Shown: piece by piece, positions 10,620-21,327 of the stretch
Layout: every line of letters starts with the position of its first letter
Position numbering within the stretch: the first letter of the stretch is position 1
DNA from: Linyphia triangularis
Lineage: Eukaryota; Arthropoda; Arachnida; Araneae; Linyphiidae
Assembly (NCBI GenBank): GCA_963978545.1
Contig: OZ021730.1
Coordinates: 7,447,796 to 7,511,795 of the forward strand
DNA: 64,000 nt
Reading direction: 5' to 3'
Notes under the pieces: generated by a model
Seen by the model: only the letters and a program-made list of their open reading frames with translations
The model's database searches: none
What the model was told of the DNA's origin: nothing
Made by a program: the position numbers and the translations under genes

Positions 10620-11010
10620 TTATCGTTTTCTAGAAAACAATTGATCCTCTCCTCTTTGTATACACATTTCATGTCGTTTATTACGACTAGCTCTAGTAAA
10701 TTTATTTTCTTCAGAAAGATATTTCTGTAAAGATGGAATAATAGCAGGTTCTGTTTTTTTCATGTAGTTTGAAATGCTTTTGAGACCCAGTAACTTCAAT
10801 TCCATTTGCTTGCCTGTAGATGTTTTTAATAACATCTTCTTCATGAAAAAGAAGGATGCAAACAACAGTTCGAGGACCCGGCTTCCAATCTTGTTGAGGT
10901 ATTTTTCTCATCCATCTGTCATACAGTCCTGTTTCTTTGCTTGGAAATTTAAAAACTCTCACTGAGTCAGGAGCTTTGTAGTTGGATTAACATCAAGGAA
11001 CACTGCAAGA
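10620..11010 (-). pseudogene. THAP zinc-finger domain relic
   Basis: Reading the minus strand from about 11010, the frame gives CSVP, a stop, C, a stop, then SNYKAPDSVRVFKFPSK, DRWMRKIPQQDW and VVCILLFHEED. That is the C2-C-H THAP layout (first Cys pair, FP, W, later Cys and His). TGA at 10993-10995 and TAA at 10987-10989 fall between the first cysteines. After the FHEED block the frame shifts to one containing KKTEPAIIPSLQKYL, which resembles the segment that follows a THAP finger. In P elements this domain binds the subterminal DNA sites. Confidence 0.75.
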
Positions 11011-11019
11011 AGTTGGTAT

Positions 11020-12550
11020 TTCCTGGAGAGAAAAAAAAGTGTAAGGAAAATGAATAATTATTTAAAACTGAGTAGTAATACGATATGGTTCAAGCTATTT
11101 GGCTTTTAAAGCAGGAGTGGAAATTAGGATTCTTAATGCAATATATTATTGATGAATAATTATGAAAGTCTGGGTCAAATAAAATGGATGTACTCACATA
11201 TAATGTACGCAGGAAATGAAAATGAAATAGCGACTTTTTTTTGTAATAATAAAAATAAACACTGGTATATATATAAAGAACTTTTGGTTAAGATTTACTG
11301 TGCGGTCCCCCTTGGCGATTTTTCAAAAAAAAAAATCACCAAATCGAAAATAGTTTTAAAATACGTCGTGTCGTCAAATCCAAACTGTCACTAAAGTTAT
11401 CGGAAAACCTTGGCGACGGGTTGCAAGTTTGGTGTCGAATCACCACCTTTCATAAAGGGACACCAAAAGGGACAATGCAATAAATTTTAACCAAACTTTT
11501 AAAACTGATGTTTTGCCTGTTATAAAATGTTAATTCTTCAAAGCAATATTCCAACAAAAGTTGTACCCGACAAAAAAAAATTTCCAGAAGCTTTCGAATA
11601 ACAGTAAATGCTCAAATAGCATAATTTGCTTAAATAATTTAACGCTCAGACTAGCAGGAAATTTTTGGTAATGACATTTGTGTACACAGATTTGTGATCC
11701 AGATAAACTTAAAACATAGAACAGGAAATTGGCCAAATAGGCAACTAGAATATTTTAAAAAGAAAGCCAAAAAATTATGCTTTATCAAAAATTTAACTGG
11801 CATATTACTCTATGATTTTATGATATATAGAAAATGTTACAAGAACATCATAAAATATTTGAAACTTGCACTGTTTTTTACACTAGTGTAAAAATTAAAA
11901 TGAACTAAATTGTACATGTTTAACTTCAAAATTACCCACTAAAATGTTTCAATAAAATAAATAATGTTGGAAAAACAAATCTATGAAGCTATGTTTGGTC
12001 AAAAAATTAATAGAATGTTACTGTAACTATATCATAAAATAATGGTAACTTGATGTTCAAACTATGCAAAAACTCCTAATCACAAAATTTTATATTGAAC
12101 ATGTTTCACTTCAAAGTAGTCAAATATAATATTTCAATAAAATGATCTATAAGTTGGAAATTGCAAACACAGTTGTACTTCTGAGCATTGCAAGTTACGC
12201 TATTTAAAGAAACGTAAAAGATGTTCAACAAATTTTAGCAATATCTTTTTATTTCAACCACAAATAGTCCATTGAAATTTAGTAACCCAATGTTGAAAAC
12301 AGTCGATGATCAGCAATTATCCTTCAAATACTAAAGCACTATAAGAACATCAGCTTCGCATTAGTAGGCTTAAGTGTTCAACAAATTACAAAAATAAGTA
12401 ATAAAAGAAACTTACCTTAATTTAAAAAGAGTTGTTCAATGACACACTAGTAGATTCTCATCTAATGTCTTCAAATTTCACAGCTTTGAAATAAAAAAAA
12501 TACTCCAAAACGAATCGAATTCACAACGTTTACATGCATCTACGAAAATT
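11020..12550. other. P-type element 5' non-coding region
   Basis: About 1.5 kb between the THAP relic and the right inverted repeats is AT-rich, with several short unrelated frames on both strands and no recognisable domain. It could contain a decayed intron or first exon, or another unrecognised insertion. Confidence 0.4.
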
Positions 12551-12643
12551 AAATCCCATCGCTTAGCAAACGTCTGGAAGTAAAGATTTTAGTTTGTTCC
12601 TGGCCCGCTTAGGGAAAGAAAGCGCCATCTCGCGGCGGCCCCG
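12551..12643. repeat. P-type element right inverted repeats
   Basis: The outer 50 bp (12594-12643) is the exact reverse complement of the left repeat. The inner 19 bp (12551-12569) is complementary to 9064-9082. Confidence 0.9.
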
Positions 12644-12997
12644 ACAGTAAGCTAATGTTACTGTCATTTGAGGAATATATCTGTGCATTTATGGTGTATG
12701 CGAATAAACAGGTCGATTGATTTGCCGGACTGGTTATTTGGTTTGAATATTTATAATATTAAGTAATCCATTATTTACTTGATTTATCTGATGTTGGTAA
12801 TAAGTATACTAACATCTTACGGCTCAACGCTTTGTACGAAATTACGCTAAATATCACGTCATTATTTATGGTGCCTTGATCCAGTCTTCGGTCTACGGTT
12901 CGTTCAGATACACTATTAATGTGGAAACATAAAATGAATTGTGGTTCACAAATACTCAAAGGGCAATCGTCGATAGTTTTCGGTCAAGTAAATAAAA

Positions 12998-13402
12998 ATG
13001 GTTAGAGTAAAGAAATCGAGTACGCATACTTTTAAACGCAATTCTAGAAGAATTAATCGAACGGATAGAACAAGCGATATAGATGACAGTGCATTAAGTC
13101 AAAATTCCAGACTAGCGGTTATCACAGGAACGGCTATGGCGGAAAGTAGTCGAATCAATGGATTGGCATTACTGTCAACGTATTTCGAAGGAAATAATGC
13201 GGAAACTGAATACTTTTTCAGACAATTTGAGGAAGTTGCAAATATTGCAAATTGGGATAATAGAGAATGTCTGACTATTTTAAAAACGAGGCTAAAGAGA
13301 AATGCACTGAGGTACTTAATTTCAGACCAAGAATTATCAAATTCCACTGACTACTCATTCGTCACACTGCCCAGTAGTGTGTTTAGTTTCGGTTTTGTAT
13401 AA
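12998..13402 (+). pseudogene. Gypsy-like LTR retrotransposon gag fragment
   Basis: The frame begins MVRVKKSSTHTFKRNSRR with a basic N-terminus, then has a segment with STYFEGNNAETEYFFRQFEE, NWDN and ILKTRLKRNALRYL. This resembles the N-terminal capsid region of Ty3/gypsy Gag (F.G....F...F..VA...NW....L...L...A). The match ends near 13350. No protease, polymerase or LTR is visible nearby. The 350 bp before it (12651-12997) show no recognisable gene. Confidence 0.5.
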
Positions 13403-13462
13403 CAACTGAAGTTGTTCCTTTACATGCACAATATCCTTCTTTTATATTTGATTTTGGAAAGA

Positions 13463-13514
13463 AGGTTGGTTGTATTCAGATTATCTGGCGCCGTCAGCAA
13501 CACGAGGGCTATAA
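13463..13514 (-). mobile_element. Truncated SINE, copy 4
   Basis: Only the 3' end of the SINE remains: the CCAA tail, the cagattatctggcgccgtc region and the start of the hairpin. The tRNA head is missing, as expected for a 5'-truncated insertion. The flanks (tttggaaagaag and attggaaaaagg) are similar but not a clean duplication. Confidence 0.8.
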
Positions 13515-13717
13515 TTGGAAAAAGGGAAGTAAATCTCTCAACTCAATGAATTTTGTAAATAAAGGTTTATTTTTTAATATCCATGCTTTAGGAATTTCGC
13601 TCATTTTTCAAATTGCTTGCTACTTCATCTAATTAGAAATTGCTTTCTTTTTTCTTCGTTTAGAATATTTTACTTTTATTTTCATATAATTAACGTAGTA
13701 TATATTAAAACGTAAAC

Positions 13718-14134
13718 ATGGTTCGTAAAAGAAGTGCATTTAAAAGAAGAATGAATGTTGGAAAGTTGAAATTCACATCGAGCGTTCCTGTGGTTCCTGT
13801 GACTGAAAGTTCATCAAAGAAGAAATTAGATAGGAACAGCATTATCTTCGATGAATTAAAAGCCAACATTGATTTATGAATCATGCAATTTAATAATGGA
13901 TATTTCTTTATTAGTTAATGCCCTGGAAGAATTTGCAGCTTGCAAGAAGTGTGGTTCCTGCATATCAATTAGAACATTGAACCGAGCTGGCATAGCCCAG
14001 GAAATAGAGCTGTTCTGCAAGTCCTGCGAAGAAAAATTAAAATTCAATTCGTCAAAACTATGTAAATTTGCTGAACACCAATTGTACGAGAACAATATTC
14101 GCTTTATCCTTGCTCTGCGTTCAATTGGAAGGGG
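13718..14134 (+). pseudogene. Mutator-like transposase copy 2, N-terminal part
   Basis: Starts MVRKRSAFKRRMNVG. A frameshift near 13868 moves the family pattern into the frame with LEEFAACKKCGSC and FCKSCEEKL, which corresponds to the two CxxC pairs of copy 1. It runs to SIGRG and is cut at 14134 by a LINE insertion. The coding sequence resumes at 25827 with the same family alignment. The 13-bp target caattggaagggg is duplicated at 14122-14134 and 25814-25826. Confidence 0.85.
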
Positions 14135-15721
14135 CCCCTCGGGGGCTCACTTCTTGTGAGTACGGGCTTGGCGAACCCGAGGTACCCTAGCTGGGCCTAG
14201 CAATTTTCTTTTCTTTCCTTTTTTGCTAAGGCCCTACCATTTACGTTGCTTTTATGGTTTAAGTTATACTGTTGATTCTTATTTAATTTTGTTGGTTTTG
14301 CCTGGTTTCATATTATTTGGTTACTTTTGGTGCATTTGCCTTGTTTCTTCTGATTAGTTTTCACGTTTTGAATATTTGGATTTATTTTATTCAGTTATTT
14401 TATTTCATTTATCCATTCGAAATGTGTTTCATCATTTAAATTGTTTTGATTTGCCAATTTAATGGCCTGCACGTTTGCCGTGTGCGGTGACCCGTAAGGC
14501 AGGAAAATGGGATCCTGGGGATCCTGTGGCGTCCCATATCAGGACAGGTTATTAGTTTCCTGGGGGCGCTGCTGCGTTCCCTTTGGCCCACGCTTCGGCC
14601 GAAACGGGAGGCAGAGTGGGGCCCGACTCTGTCAATCGGCTGGCGGTAACAGGACCTCCGGGTTGCTGACTGCTTAAGGGTTAGGACTGGGTTGGTCATG
14701 GTGCCCGAGGGTCACCCTGACCGCCCAGAACGACCTCGGCGTACTACCTCTTAGCAGGCCCATTGCTTGCTACCCATGTTGGGCTCGGTGGTGGGCGGGG
14801 GTGTACGTCGAGTTTTTATTCCACCTAAATATGGCTTCATCCTCTTCCTTTAGCCCGACGGGAGGCATAATTCCCCAACAAACACATGCAACATCAGTCA
14901 AACGAGCAATAGAAGAAATTGAAAACCCTAATGCAAAAAAAACACCAACATATAATGAACCTTCATTCCTAGTAATGCATTCAGAAACCGGTGAACTAGC
15001 CAAAATGTCCCCCTTCTTTATTCAGAAGGGGATAAAAGGCATTTGTGGCGGGGAGCCAAACACAATAAAGAAACTTCGATCAGGTGACTTCCTGATCGAA
15101 ACAAAAAATGCACAACAATCCCGTACCCTACTCTCAGCAACTACAATAGGCACCTATAAAATAACTACCACCCCACATAAAGGACTTAATTCATCTCAAG
15201 GCGTAATCTCAGAACATGACCTAATAGAAATAGACAAAGAAGAACTGATCGAAGAGTTATCCTCTCAAGGTGTCATTGATGCCAGGAGGATAACCATAAA
15301 ACGAGATGGAAAAATAATTAACACAAAACACATAATTCTGACTTTTAATTCACCTACTCTCCCAAATAGAATAATTGCTGGTTATTTACACTGCCCTGTC
15401 CGTCCGTTTATCCCCAATCCTCTGAGATGTTTCAAATGCCAGAAATTTGGGCACTCAAAAAATGCTTGCCGTGGCAAGCAAGACGTTTGCGCAGTATGTG
15501 GAAGCTTAGACCATCTCAGTGATGGTTGCAAAGCTGAACCCAACTGCGTAAACTGTCCTGGAAAACATCCATCATTTTCCAGAGAGTGCCCCAAATGGAA
15601 AGAGGAGAAAGACATCCAGGAAATCAAAGTTAAAAACAATATATCATATCCAGAAGCCCGAATTAGATATAATAGTAGCTCCTCAACATCCACCACTTAT
15701 GCTCAAGTCCTAAAAAAAAGC

Positions 15722-15770
15722 GCCCCTCGGGGGCTCACATTTTGTGAGTACGGGCCTGGCAAACCCGAGG
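15722..15770 (+). other. Conserved structured 5' end of LINE-alpha
   Basis: The first ~50 nt of LINE G can form nested pairings: GCC(C) at 15722-15725 with GGGC at 15752-15755; CCTCGGG at 15725-15731 with CCCGAGG at 15764-15770; and a hairpin CTCAC/GTGAG at 15734-15748. The same arrangement occurs at the 5' ends of LINEs C, F and H. LINEs B and D keep the layout with a different hairpin (in D a perfect 9-bp stem, 55844-55864). The crossing pairings would form a pseudoknot at the RNA 5' end. This resembles the layout of R2-type HDV-like ribozymes but is not proof of one. Confidence 0.5.
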
Positions 15771-16375
15771 TACCCTAGCTGGGCCTAGCATTTTTTCTGT
15801 TCTTTCCTTTTTGCGAAGGCCCTACCAAGTGCACTGCCTATTGTTTAAGTTTTATTCTGTTCGCTCGTTCATTATCGTATTTATTTTGGTTCTTTAGAAT
15901 TTGTTGGCTTTTTTTCTTCTTGTATCTCTTATTTCCATACTTCTTTTGCGTTTGACATTTTAAATTGATTTATAACGTTTATTCTTTTGTTTTGTCAGCT
16001 TGCTGACCTGCACGTTTGCCGTGTGCGGAGACCCGTAAGGCCGGAAAATGGGATCCTGGGGTTCCTGTGGCGTCCCATATCGGGACAGGTTTTTAGTTTC
16101 CTGGGGGCGCTGCTGCGTTCCCTTTGGCCCACGCTTCGGCCAAAACGGGAGGCAGAGTAAGGCCCGACTCTGTCAATCGGCTGGTGGTAACAGAACCTCC
16201 GGGTTGCTGACCGCTAAAGGGTTAGGACTGAGTGCTTGAGGTTTGCCTTTCGGTGCCACGCCTCTATGACTTGGAACGACCTCGGCGTACTACCCCCTAG
16301 CTAGCATTGGTGCTGCTACCCGTGTTGGGCTCGGTGGTGGGTGGGGGTGTACGTTGAGTTTTTTCTCTTTATCAT

Positions 16376-17641
16376 ATGGCTTCTTTTCCTTCTTTGAGCC
16401 CCTTGGGAGGCCTTGATCCCAAACATCCAACCATTTCTCAAAAAAACAAAAACGATGAACAAAATACAATGTCTGCACCTGTACCAAAATTCTTAGTCAT
16501 CACATCTCCCCAAAATATTCTAGGAACCATGTCCCCATTCTTTATTCAAAAAGCTTTGCAGGGCATTTGCGGAAACCCTAAATCAGTCAAAAAATTGAAA
16601 TCTGGAGACTACCTCATCGAAACAATATCTGAAACTCAATCTAAGTCACTATTACTAGCTAGACAGTTTGGCACAATAACAATAACTGCATCACCACATA
16701 ATAGCCTTAACTCATCAAAGGGGGTCATATCAGAAACTGACCTTCTTGGTGTGTCCGATGAGGAAATGCTGACTGAGCTCTCTTCTCAAGGTGTCACTGC
16801 CGTGAGAAGAATCACACTTAAAAAAGCTGACTCTATCGTTTCCACAAAACATATAGTATTAACTTTTAATAGCCCAAATCTACCTTCACACATTAAAGCT
16901 GGCTACCTGAATTGTCCGATACGTCCATTTATCCCAAACCCTTTGCGGTGTTTTAACTGCCAAGGTTTTGGACATTCCACCAACACATGCCGTGGAGTAG
17001 AAACATGCTCGCGATGCTCAAATATCGGACACACATTCATAGCTTGCTCTCTTCCGATAAAATGCAAAAATTGCTCAGGCGATCACACTGCCAACTCTCG
17101 TGATTGTCCTAGATGGATTGAAGAGAAAGAGATCCAAACATTGAAGGTAGAAGAAAAACTCTCATACCAGGAAGCCAAGCAAAAGGTTATTTCAAGAACA
17201 CCCAAACCACATACACCATACGCCGCTGTAGTAAAAAAAACTTGTTCTATTGGTGTACAAACCTGTGCACCAATACTTAATATAGCTCCATCAGTTTCAA
17301 CCAAAGCTCAAACTTCTACCAACCAGGCTTCAACACCTCCCAAACCAAAAACAATAACTAAAAAGAAACTCCAAATCAACACATTAAAAACACACCTTCA
17401 ACAACAAATCCGTTACAAACCAGCCCCCCTCTCAAAAAAGGGACGTGCTGCTGAAATAGCTTTAAAAAAACAGAAGATAATGGAAGAAAAAGAAAAAACT
17501 ACAAATAGCACTAGCGAAGAAAGCTCCGCTGAAACATCTGAAAGCGGAGAGATGGAGGTTGAAAGAGGGTTGGAAACACCGCCTCACTTACAACCACGAA
17601 AGCAAGGGTGTAAGGACCCTTCATCTAATAACAAACTTTAA
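16376..17641 (+). CDS. LINE G ORF1, Gag-like zinc-knuckle protein
   Basis: A 421-residue protein starting MASFPSLSPLGGL. Residues ~35-180 form the conserved N-terminal domain (FLVITSPQNILG, MSPFFIQKALQGICG, SGDYLIE, SKGVISETDLL, STKHIVLTFNSP) shared by all copies, possibly an RRM-like fold. Three CCHC knuckles follow at about 199-250 (CFNCQGFGHSTNTC, CSRCSNIGHTFIAC, CKNCSGDHTANSRDC). The C-terminal third is rich in Lys, Thr and Glu and has an acidic EMEVERG segment. It should coat the element RNA. Its stop codon overlaps the ORF2 start. Confidence 0.93.
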   Translation: MASFPSLSPLGGLDPKHPTISQKNKNDEQNTMSAPVPKFLVITSPQNILGTMSPFFIQKALQGICGNPKSVKKLKSGDYLIETISETQSKSLLLARQFGTITITASPHNSLNSSKGVISETDLLGVSDEEMLTELSSQGVTAVRRITLKKADSIVSTKHIVLTFNSPNLPSHIKAGYLNCPIRPFIPNPLRCFNCQGFGHSTNTCRGVETCSRCSNIGHTFIACSLPIKCKNCSGDHTANSRDCPRWIEEKEIQTLKVEEKLSYQEAKQKVISRTPKPHTPYAAVVKKTCSIGVQTCAPILNIAPSVSTKAQTSTNQASTPPKPKTITKKKLQINTLKTHLQQQIRYKPAPLSKKGRAAEIALKKQKIMEEKEKTTNSTSEESSAETSESGEMEVERGLETPPHLQPRKQGCKDPSSNNKL

Positions 17642-20600
17642 TGGCCAAAAGTCTCTTATCGTGGAACTGCCGTGGATTCCACCACAATTCAATTGATATT
17701 AAGCATCTCCTTGATGAACACCAACCTGTCTGCTTTTGCTTACAAGAGACGCTTTTGAAACCATCGCAAAGCTCTCTTATTAGAGGGTACACTCCTGTTC
17801 GTAAAGATTTTACAAACGGAGATAGAGTCAGTGGCGGAGTAGCTATCTTCACATCAAATAGCTCTCCATCCACCTCACTGCCATTGAATACGTCTTTGCA
17901 AGCAGTTGCTGTTAGAGTAGCTTTAAACTCTCTCGTAACAGTATGCTCTATCTACCTACCCCCTAATGAAAATATCCGCCAAGCAGACCTCAACAGGTTG
18001 TGCGACCAGCTTCCATCCCCATTTATTATAATGGGTGATTTTAATGGCCACAGTCCTCTTTGGGGTAGTCCCACCATCAATTCCCGTGGAAAACAAATTG
18101 AAAAGCTGATAGAAGACAAGAATCTTTGTCTTTTAAACGATGGGCAACAAACTTATTTCCACACCCCAACGAGGACTTTTCATGCCATTGATCTTGTTTT
18201 GGTTTCACCATCTCTTTTTTCCCTGTGGTCTTTTCATGTGGGAAATGATCCTTTCCACAGTGACCATTTTCCTATTTGCGCTACACATACAGGAAGTGGA
18301 GCACCCTGCGCTTCTCGTGTACCACGCTTTAAAATTGAAGCTGCAGACTGGGATCTTTTTACTTTAAACGCACAATTCTCTGACGAGATGGTGGACCAAA
18401 ACGACATCAATGAAGCTACAACATCAGTCACAAATGCTATAATGGAAGCTGCTCGCAGTTCTATCCCTGTTACATCAAGCAGATTGCCCAAACACCCAAA
18501 GCCGTGGTGGAATGACGGTTGCAAAAAAGCCCATAAGAGACAAAAAAAGGCCTGGGGTATTTTCCGTAGATATCCCACAATAACAAATTTGATATTATTC
18601 AAACGAGCACGTGCAGAGGCGCGTAAAATCCGCCGTCAAAGCCAGAAGGATTCCTGGAAAAGTTATGTTGGCACCATAACTTCATCAACACCTTCCCAAC
18701 GGGTCTGGAACAAGGTAAATAAAATTAGAGGACTTTACCCTAAATATCCAACTTCTATCTTGGATACTGATCAAGGTATTGTTTCAGACCCAAAGGATAT
18801 TGCAAACACAATAGCAGAATCTTTTGCTAAAGTATCGAGTCACGCGAATTACCAAGAGCCGTTTGCTTCATATCGACGTAAGGCTGAACGTGTTAAGCTA
18901 CAATTTTCATCTGGTGGTGCTGAAGAATATAATGCTGATTTTTCAGTTGATGAGCTAATGAGGGCTTTATCCCGTACAAAAAACTCCGCTTCAGGTCCAG
19001 ATGAAATTCACTATTGTATGCTCAAACATCTGCCTGCCCACAGTCTTACGTTGATATTAAAATTATTTAATCGCATTTGGCGAGAAGGTATTTTTCCATC
19101 ATCATGGCAGCGAGCTCTTGTGATTCCTATTGCAAAACCTGGAAAAGACTCCAGGAATCCTTCTAGTTATAGACCCATTGCACTTACCAGTTGTCTGTGC
19201 AAACTTCTAGAAAAAATGGTAAATGCACGTTTGCTCTTTTACTTAGAATCAAACAACTATCTCTCCCGGTTCCAAAGTGGATTCCGTCCCGGCCGGAGTA
19301 CCGTGGATAACCTTCTCCTACTTGAAACTTCAATTAGGGAAGCTTTCGTCAGAAGAAACCACCTGGTATCTATATTTTTTGACATGGAAAAGGCATACGA
19401 TTGTACTTGGAGATACGGTATTCTCAGAGACCTTCGTAACTTGGGTCTAAGAGAGAATCTACCGTTATTCATCCAGAATTTTCTGCAGTGCAGAACCTTC
19501 CAAGTACGTATCAACTCTATCCTTTCAGATGAGTACATCCAAGAACAAGGTGTCCCCCAAGGAAGTGTATTAAGTTGTCTATTGTTTATAATTAAAATCA
19601 ACGATATCATGACCTGCCTTCCACCTGCAGTGTCTGGCACTCTGTTTGTAGACGACTTTCAGTTGTCCTGTGCCTCGGTCAATATGACACTTATTGAAAG
19701 ACAGTTACAGTTGGCTGTGAACAAAGCTTTAGACTGGTCAAATAAAAACGGTTTTGTTTTTTCGACACAAAAAACTGTTGCTATGCACTTTTGCAGAAAG
19801 CGTGGGTTGCACCTTCACCCAAAAATACTCCTTAAAGGTACTGAAATCCCTGTTGTTTCAGAAGCAAGTTTTTTGGGAATCACTTTCGATTCCAAACTCA
19901 CATTCCTGCCACATGTGAAACAACTCAGGAAAAAGTGCATGGCTAGTCTCAACCTACTCAAAGTTCTGTCAAACACTTCTTGGGGTGCGGACACAAATTC
20001 CATGTTGAAAATATATAGATGCCTTGTGCGTTCTAGACTTGATTACGGTTCGGTCGTTTATGGATCCGCAAGGAAATCTGTATTGAAGATTCTGGATCCT
20101 GTGCATCATCTTGGCATGAGAGTTTCTTCCGGAGTTTTTAGCACATCTCCTGTTAAGAGCCTTTACGTGTTGTGCCATGAGCAGGCTCTGCAACTGAGGA
20201 GAGATGGTTTAGTTTTTAAAATGTATTTTAAAATTAAGAATCATTTGAATCACCCCCTTTCCAGTAATGTTTTTAACCCTTCATATGAGAGGATCTTTAA
20301 CGCTCGACCATCCTCGATCCCTACTTTCTCACTACGTGTGAAACAGATTTTAGAACTTCATCACATTGAAAACTTTCGTATTCGTCCATTCTCTTATTCT
20401 ATTCCACCATGGAATAATCATCAATTAAATATTTTAAGTATTTTTAAAGATTTTAAAAAGTCAGACACGCCAGGAACTGTTTTTGTCGCACAATTTCATC
20501 ATCATCGAAATGTTTTTTCCAACTTCAAGGCAGCTTTTACAGATGGTTCTAAAAGTGGTTTTCATGTCGGTTCCGCAGCCGTGGTCGATGGCCATGTTTG

Positions 20601-21327
20601 TGCAAAATTAGTACACACCCATTGTTCGGTTTTTAGTGCTGAGAGCTATGCAATCTCCCTTGCTCTTCATCATATAGCTCAACAGACGTATAAGATGTGG
20701 ATCATCTATACCGATTCTATGAGCTGTCTGGAAGCGTTAACGCATATACATAAACAAGACCATCCTACCATCATTGAAATTTTTAAATTGCACCAAACTC
20801 TGACACAAAGAAATTTTAATATATTATTTTGTTGGATACAAGGACACGTGGGAATTGTTGGGAATGAGCGTGCAGATAAAATTGCTAAAACTGTTGACGG
20901 TACCAGGTCGAGCTGGCTCTACCTTGGCGATGCAATAAGATCAAATGCTAAATCTCTAAATGGCTCATGGCAGGCTTCATGGGACGCAGAAACTTTAAAC
21001 AAGTTGCATACAATACAGCCGCTTATCTCTGGTTGTGATTTTTGTCAAACAAGTAGGAAGCGAGAAGTGATTCTCTCACGTTTACGTGTCGGCCACACTC
21101 GCTTCACCCACGTCCATCTTCTGCTGGCAGAAGATCCACCCACGTGTTCTGGTTGTCATGTCCCTTTTACTGTAAAGCATATTTTAACAGATTGCCCATA
21201 TTTTAAAAATGTACGACATCACTTTTTTAATGAAAACCATCCCCCATTATCATTGCTTTTAGATTCACCACCTCATGAACATTTGTTTAGGTTTTTGTAC
21301 AAAATCAGATTTTATCATTTGATTTAG
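17641..21327 (+). CDS. LINE G ORF2: endonuclease, reverse transcriptase, RNase H
   Basis: A 1228-residue polyprotein. The N-terminus is an apurinic-type endonuclease (SWNCRGF at ~6, QET at ~38, GDFNGHSPLWGS at ~131, SDHFPI at ~205). The reverse transcriptase has SYRPIALTSC (~510), FQSGFRPGRST (~540), the motif A aspartate in FFDMEKAYD (~581), QGVPQGSVLS (~635) and the catalytic FVDD (~668). RNase H follows (FTDGSKS ~966, SAES, IYTDS ~1022, GNERAD ~1073). A C-terminal C-x2-C-x7-H-x4-C motif is near 1175. It performs target-primed reverse transcription. No stops or missing catalytic residues were seen. Confidence 0.95.
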   Translation: MAKSLLSWNCRGFHHNSIDIKHLLDEHQPVCFCLQETLLKPSQSSLIRGYTPVRKDFTNGDRVSGGVAIFTSNSSPSTSLPLNTSLQAVAVRVALNSLVTVCSIYLPPNENIRQADLNRLCDQLPSPFIIMGDFNGHSPLWGSPTINSRGKQIEKLIEDKNLCLLNDGQQTYFHTPTRTFHAIDLVLVSPSLFSLWSFHVGNDPFHSDHFPICATHTGSGAPCASRVPRFKIEAADWDLFTLNAQFSDEMVDQNDINEATTSVTNAIMEAARSSIPVTSSRLPKHPKPWWNDGCKKAHKRQKKAWGIFRRYPTITNLILFKRARAEARKIRRQSQKDSWKSYVGTITSSTPSQRVWNKVNKIRGLYPKYPTSILDTDQGIVSDPKDIANTIAESFAKVSSHANYQEPFASYRRKAERVKLQFSSGGAEEYNADFSVDELMRALSRTKNSASGPDEIHYCMLKHLPAHSLTLILKLFNRIWREGIFPSSWQRALVIPIAKPGKDSRNPSSYRPIALTSCLCKLLEKMVNARLLFYLESNNYLSRFQSGFRPGRSTVDNLLLLETSIREAFVRRNHLVSIFFDMEKAYDCTWRYGILRDLRNLGLRENLPLFIQNFLQCRTFQVRINSILSDEYIQEQGVPQGSVLSCLLFIIKINDIMTCLPPAVSGTLFVDDFQLSCASVNMTLIERQLQLAVNKALDWSNKNGFVFSTQKTVAMHFCRKRGLHLHPKILLKGTEIPVVSEASFLGITFDSKLTFLPHVKQLRKKCMASLNLLKVLSNTSWGADTNSMLKIYRCLVRSRLDYGSVVYGSARKSVLKILDPVHHLGMRVSSGVFSTSPVKSLYVLCHEQALQLRRDGLVFKMYFKIKNHLNHPLSSNVFNPSYERIFNARPSSIPTFSLRVKQILELHHIENFRIRPFSYSIPPWNNHQLNILSIFKDFKKSDTPGTVFVAQFHHHRNVFSNFKAAFTDGSKSGFHVGSAAVVDGHVCAKLVHTHCSVFSAESYAISLALHHIAQQTYKMWIIYTDSMSCLEALTHIHKQDHPTIIEIFKLHQTLTQRNFNILFCWIQGHVGIVGNERADKIAKTVDGTRSSWLYLGDAIRSNAKSLNGSWQASWDAETLNKLHTIQPLISGCDFCQTSRKREVILSRLRVGHTRFTHVHLLLAEDPPTCSGCHVPFTVKHILTDCPYFKNVRHHFFNENHPPLSLLLDSPPHEHLFRFLYKIRFYHLI

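Larger units (their letters stand above)
8809..12643 (-). mobile_element. P-superfamily (THAP) DNA transposon, defective
   Basis: A 3.8-kb element bounded by perfect 50-bp terminal inverted repeats (left 8809-8845 plus 9037-9049, split by a SINE; right 12594-12643). The sequence gacagtaa stands at both outer edges (8801-8808 and 12643-12650). One g may belong to the inverted repeat, so the duplication is 7 or 8 bp, as expected for P elements. A second, internal inverted repeat of 19 bp lies further in (9064-9082 and 12551-12569), also a P-element trait. On the minus strand it holds a decayed THAP domain and a transposase segment. With stops and frameshifts it cannot encode an intact transposase. 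Confidence 0.88.

Noticed and set aside
15722..15770. A firm call of an HDV-like self-cleaving ribozyme at the LINE 5' end
   Set aside because: The crossing stems are suggestive, but the hairpin is longer than a standard P3, no P4 is obvious and P1 is short; kept only as a hypothesis.
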